Below, piece by piece: positions 15,027-15,747 of a stretch of 15,747 bases of DNA. Under the pieces are notes generated by a model. The model did no database searches, was not told where the DNA came from, and saw only the letters and a program-made list of their open reading frames with translations. The translations under genes and the position numbers were made by a program. This DNA is from an uncultured Micavibrio sp. (lineage in GTDB: Bacteria > Pseudomonadota > Alphaproteobacteria > Micavibrionales > UBA1664): NCBI GenBank assembly GCA_937896295.1, contig CALBME010000036.1, positions 1-15,747 of the forward strand. Reading direction: 5' to 3'. The first letter of the stretch is position 1. Each line of letters starts with the position of its first letter.

Positions 15027-15354
15027 TCAACTGATCCTCTGGGATGGCCTTTAACAGCTTTGATTTTATATCCGTTACGTCTTTGACCGCAACGGGGTTC
15101 TTTTCGTCGCCAGTCAACACGAACGGGATAAGCTTTGCGTAGTGTTTATAAAATTCTGTGAGATTGTCCGCAGCCCACGCCACCATTGCGGGAACACCGC
15201 CAAGTTCTTCAAACACCGTTTCGATATTCTCTTTAGCGATACGGCTTGTTTTGTTAATGCTGCCTTTTGGCCTGCCGGGGCCAGGCGGCAATGGATGAGG
15301 GTTGCGATTACCCTTTCCCAGACCTTTCGGTTTTTCTGGCGTTTCTATAACCAT
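14962..15354 (-). CDS. terS: Terminase small subunit (DNA recognition)
   Basis: A 130-residue protein just before the large subunit. The N-terminal 35 residues are basic and rich in Pro and Gly, with GPGRPKGSINK (26-36), an AT-hook-like motif common in this family. The helical centre (40-80) has VFEELGGVPAMVAWAADNL followed by FYKHYAKLIPF, typical of small terminases that form rings on pac or cos DNA. The C-terminus is a Gly/Thr tail. No Shine-Dalgarno sequence precedes the ATG at 15354, while a leftward promoter candidate would start transcription at about that base, so the message may be leaderless. No better start exists downstream. The 3' end overlaps the large subunit start by 65 bp, which should keep the two proteins balanced. 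Confidence 0.85.
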   Translation of the reverse strand: MVIETPEKPKGLGKGNRNPHPLPPGPGRPKGSINKTSRIAKENIETVFEELGGVPAMVAWAADNLTEFYKHYAKLIPFVLTGDEKNPVAVKDVTDIKSKLLKAIPEDQLNAIIATAGDNNGGSTGGTGTP

Positions 15355-15360
15355 AAACCA

Positions 15361-15390
15361 AAACTACCCCAATCCACCCCACCATGTCAA
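15361..15390 (-). promoter_or_regulatory. Candidate leftward promoter for the late/packaging genes
   Basis: On the minus strand, a perfect TTGACA (15385-15390) lies 18 bp before TAGTTT (15361-15366, three of six matches, including the key T, A and T). The expected start of transcription is near 15354, the first base of the small terminase ATG. The weak -10 box might need an activator. Inferred from consensus. Confidence 0.4.
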
Positions 15391-15427
15391 CACCTCAAGA
15401 ACGCAATAAAATTACCCAAAATAGGGC

Positions 15428-15456
15428 TTGCGTCTTGTACGGTTATGCCGTACATT
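15428..15456 (+). promoter_or_regulatory. Candidate rightward promoter with a 19-bp palindrome in its spacer
   Basis: TTGCGT (15428-15433) and TACATT (15451-15456) are 17 bp apart. Between and over them lies TGTACGG-TTATG-CCGTACA (15436-15454), perfect 7-base arms around a 5-nt centre. A dimeric repressor bound there would block the polymerase, as phage operators do. It would control the rightward gene at 15509. Confidence 0.5.
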
Positions 15457-15508
15457 AATCTCATACGCAGCCGGATTGGCCGGGTGCAGGAAGCAGAAAG
15501 GCTTAAAA

Positions 15509-15747
15509 ATGACCAATCAATTCCCTTTAACAATCACCGAAGTCCCCCATCGTGGCCCGCGCAAGACGTGGACTATAGACAGCGCCGATCATCTGGCCCG
15601 TTGCATCGATGCCGCCGAGCGCGGCGGTTATAGCGATTGGCAGACGAAGGAAGGCCGTCTGGAATACGTCGAGAAAGAGGATGGCGAGATCGAGCAAATA
15701 GACAATGGCGCGTTCACGCTGGATGCGTACCTTGACTGGCTGCGCCA
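15509..15747 (+). CDS. Unknown small protein, 5' part (runs off the right end)
   Basis: This is the only convincing rightward gene. AGAAAGG lies 7 nt before the ATG at 15509, and the frame stays open to the edge (79 codons). It follows the rightward promoter candidate by about 45 nt. The protein starts MTNQFPLTITEVPHRGPRK and goes on with WTIDSADHLARCIDAAERGG, then acidic stretches around YVEKEDGEIEQIDNG and TLDAYLDWLR. No signal peptide, membrane segment or known domain is recognised. It may open an early or regulatory operon, given the divergent layout, but that is inference. The stop is outside the window. Confidence 0.55.
   Translation, partial: MTNQFPLTITEVPHRGPRKTWTIDSADHLARCIDAAERGGYSDWQTKEGRLEYVEKEDGEIEQIDNGAFTLDAYLDWLR

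Noticed and set aside
15142..15633. 163-codon rightward frame
   Set aside because: It lies opposite the small terminase and across the control region, has no Shine-Dalgarno sequence, and its residues look like antisense reading. The real rightward gene starts at 15509 in another frame.

Overview
The window is the late, virion-building module of a tailed phage or prophage with P22-type (podovirus) head architecture. The evidence is the gene content and order, read leftward on the minus strand from about 15.35 kb to the left edge: small terminase, large terminase, P22-type portal, scaffold, P22-type coat protein, two small accessory genes, gp4-like tail accessory factor, gp10-like DNA stabilisation protein, three ejection-type proteins and a tail fibre that runs off the left end. 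The P22 order (3-2-1-8-5-4-10-26-7-20-16-9) is kept closely. Base composition is balanced (by eye about half G+C), and most starts have clear Shine-Dalgarno (SD) sequences. Nothing here fixes the host; a proteobacterium is the likeliest guess.

Layout. Right end (15355-15747): a short divergent control region, then the beginning of a rightward gene of unknown function. 13614-15354: the two terminase genes, overlapping by 65 bp. 13517-13613: a gap with a good sigma70-type promoter candidate ahead of the portal gene, which starts with TTG. 9393-13516: portal, scaffold and coat. 9353-9383: a strong hairpin just after the coat gene, probably a partial terminator that lowers expression of everything downstream. 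8173-9334: a small beta-rich virion protein, a 58-residue protein with an AT-hook-like motif, and the gp4 homologue, linked by TAATG and ATGA overlaps. 7612-8112: a free-standing HNH endonuclease gene placed between the gp4 and gp10 homologues, with its ribosome-binding site buried in an 11-bp hairpin. 1502-7615: gp10 homologue, a 143-residue protein at the gp26 position, three ejection-type proteins and a Met-rich 57-residue protein. 1-1412: tail fibre with its own candidate promoter.

How the genes work together: terminase pumps DNA through the portal into a shell made of coat protein around scaffold; the gp4- and gp10-like proteins close and extend the portal; the ejection proteins are packaged and leave with the DNA at infection; the fibre binds the host. 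Several small genes (57, 58 and 14 residues) and several starts (TTG for the portal and the 143-residue gene, GTG for the gp10 homologue, an internal ATG for the endonuclease) come from reading the sequence directly.

Most of the module is standard. The parts worth a second look are the hairpin over the endonuclease ribosome-binding site, the carbohydrate-binding-like domain nested inside a fibre module, the palindromes at two promoters, and the small unassigned proteins. I saw no defence system, CRISPR array, tRNA, integrase or attachment site.
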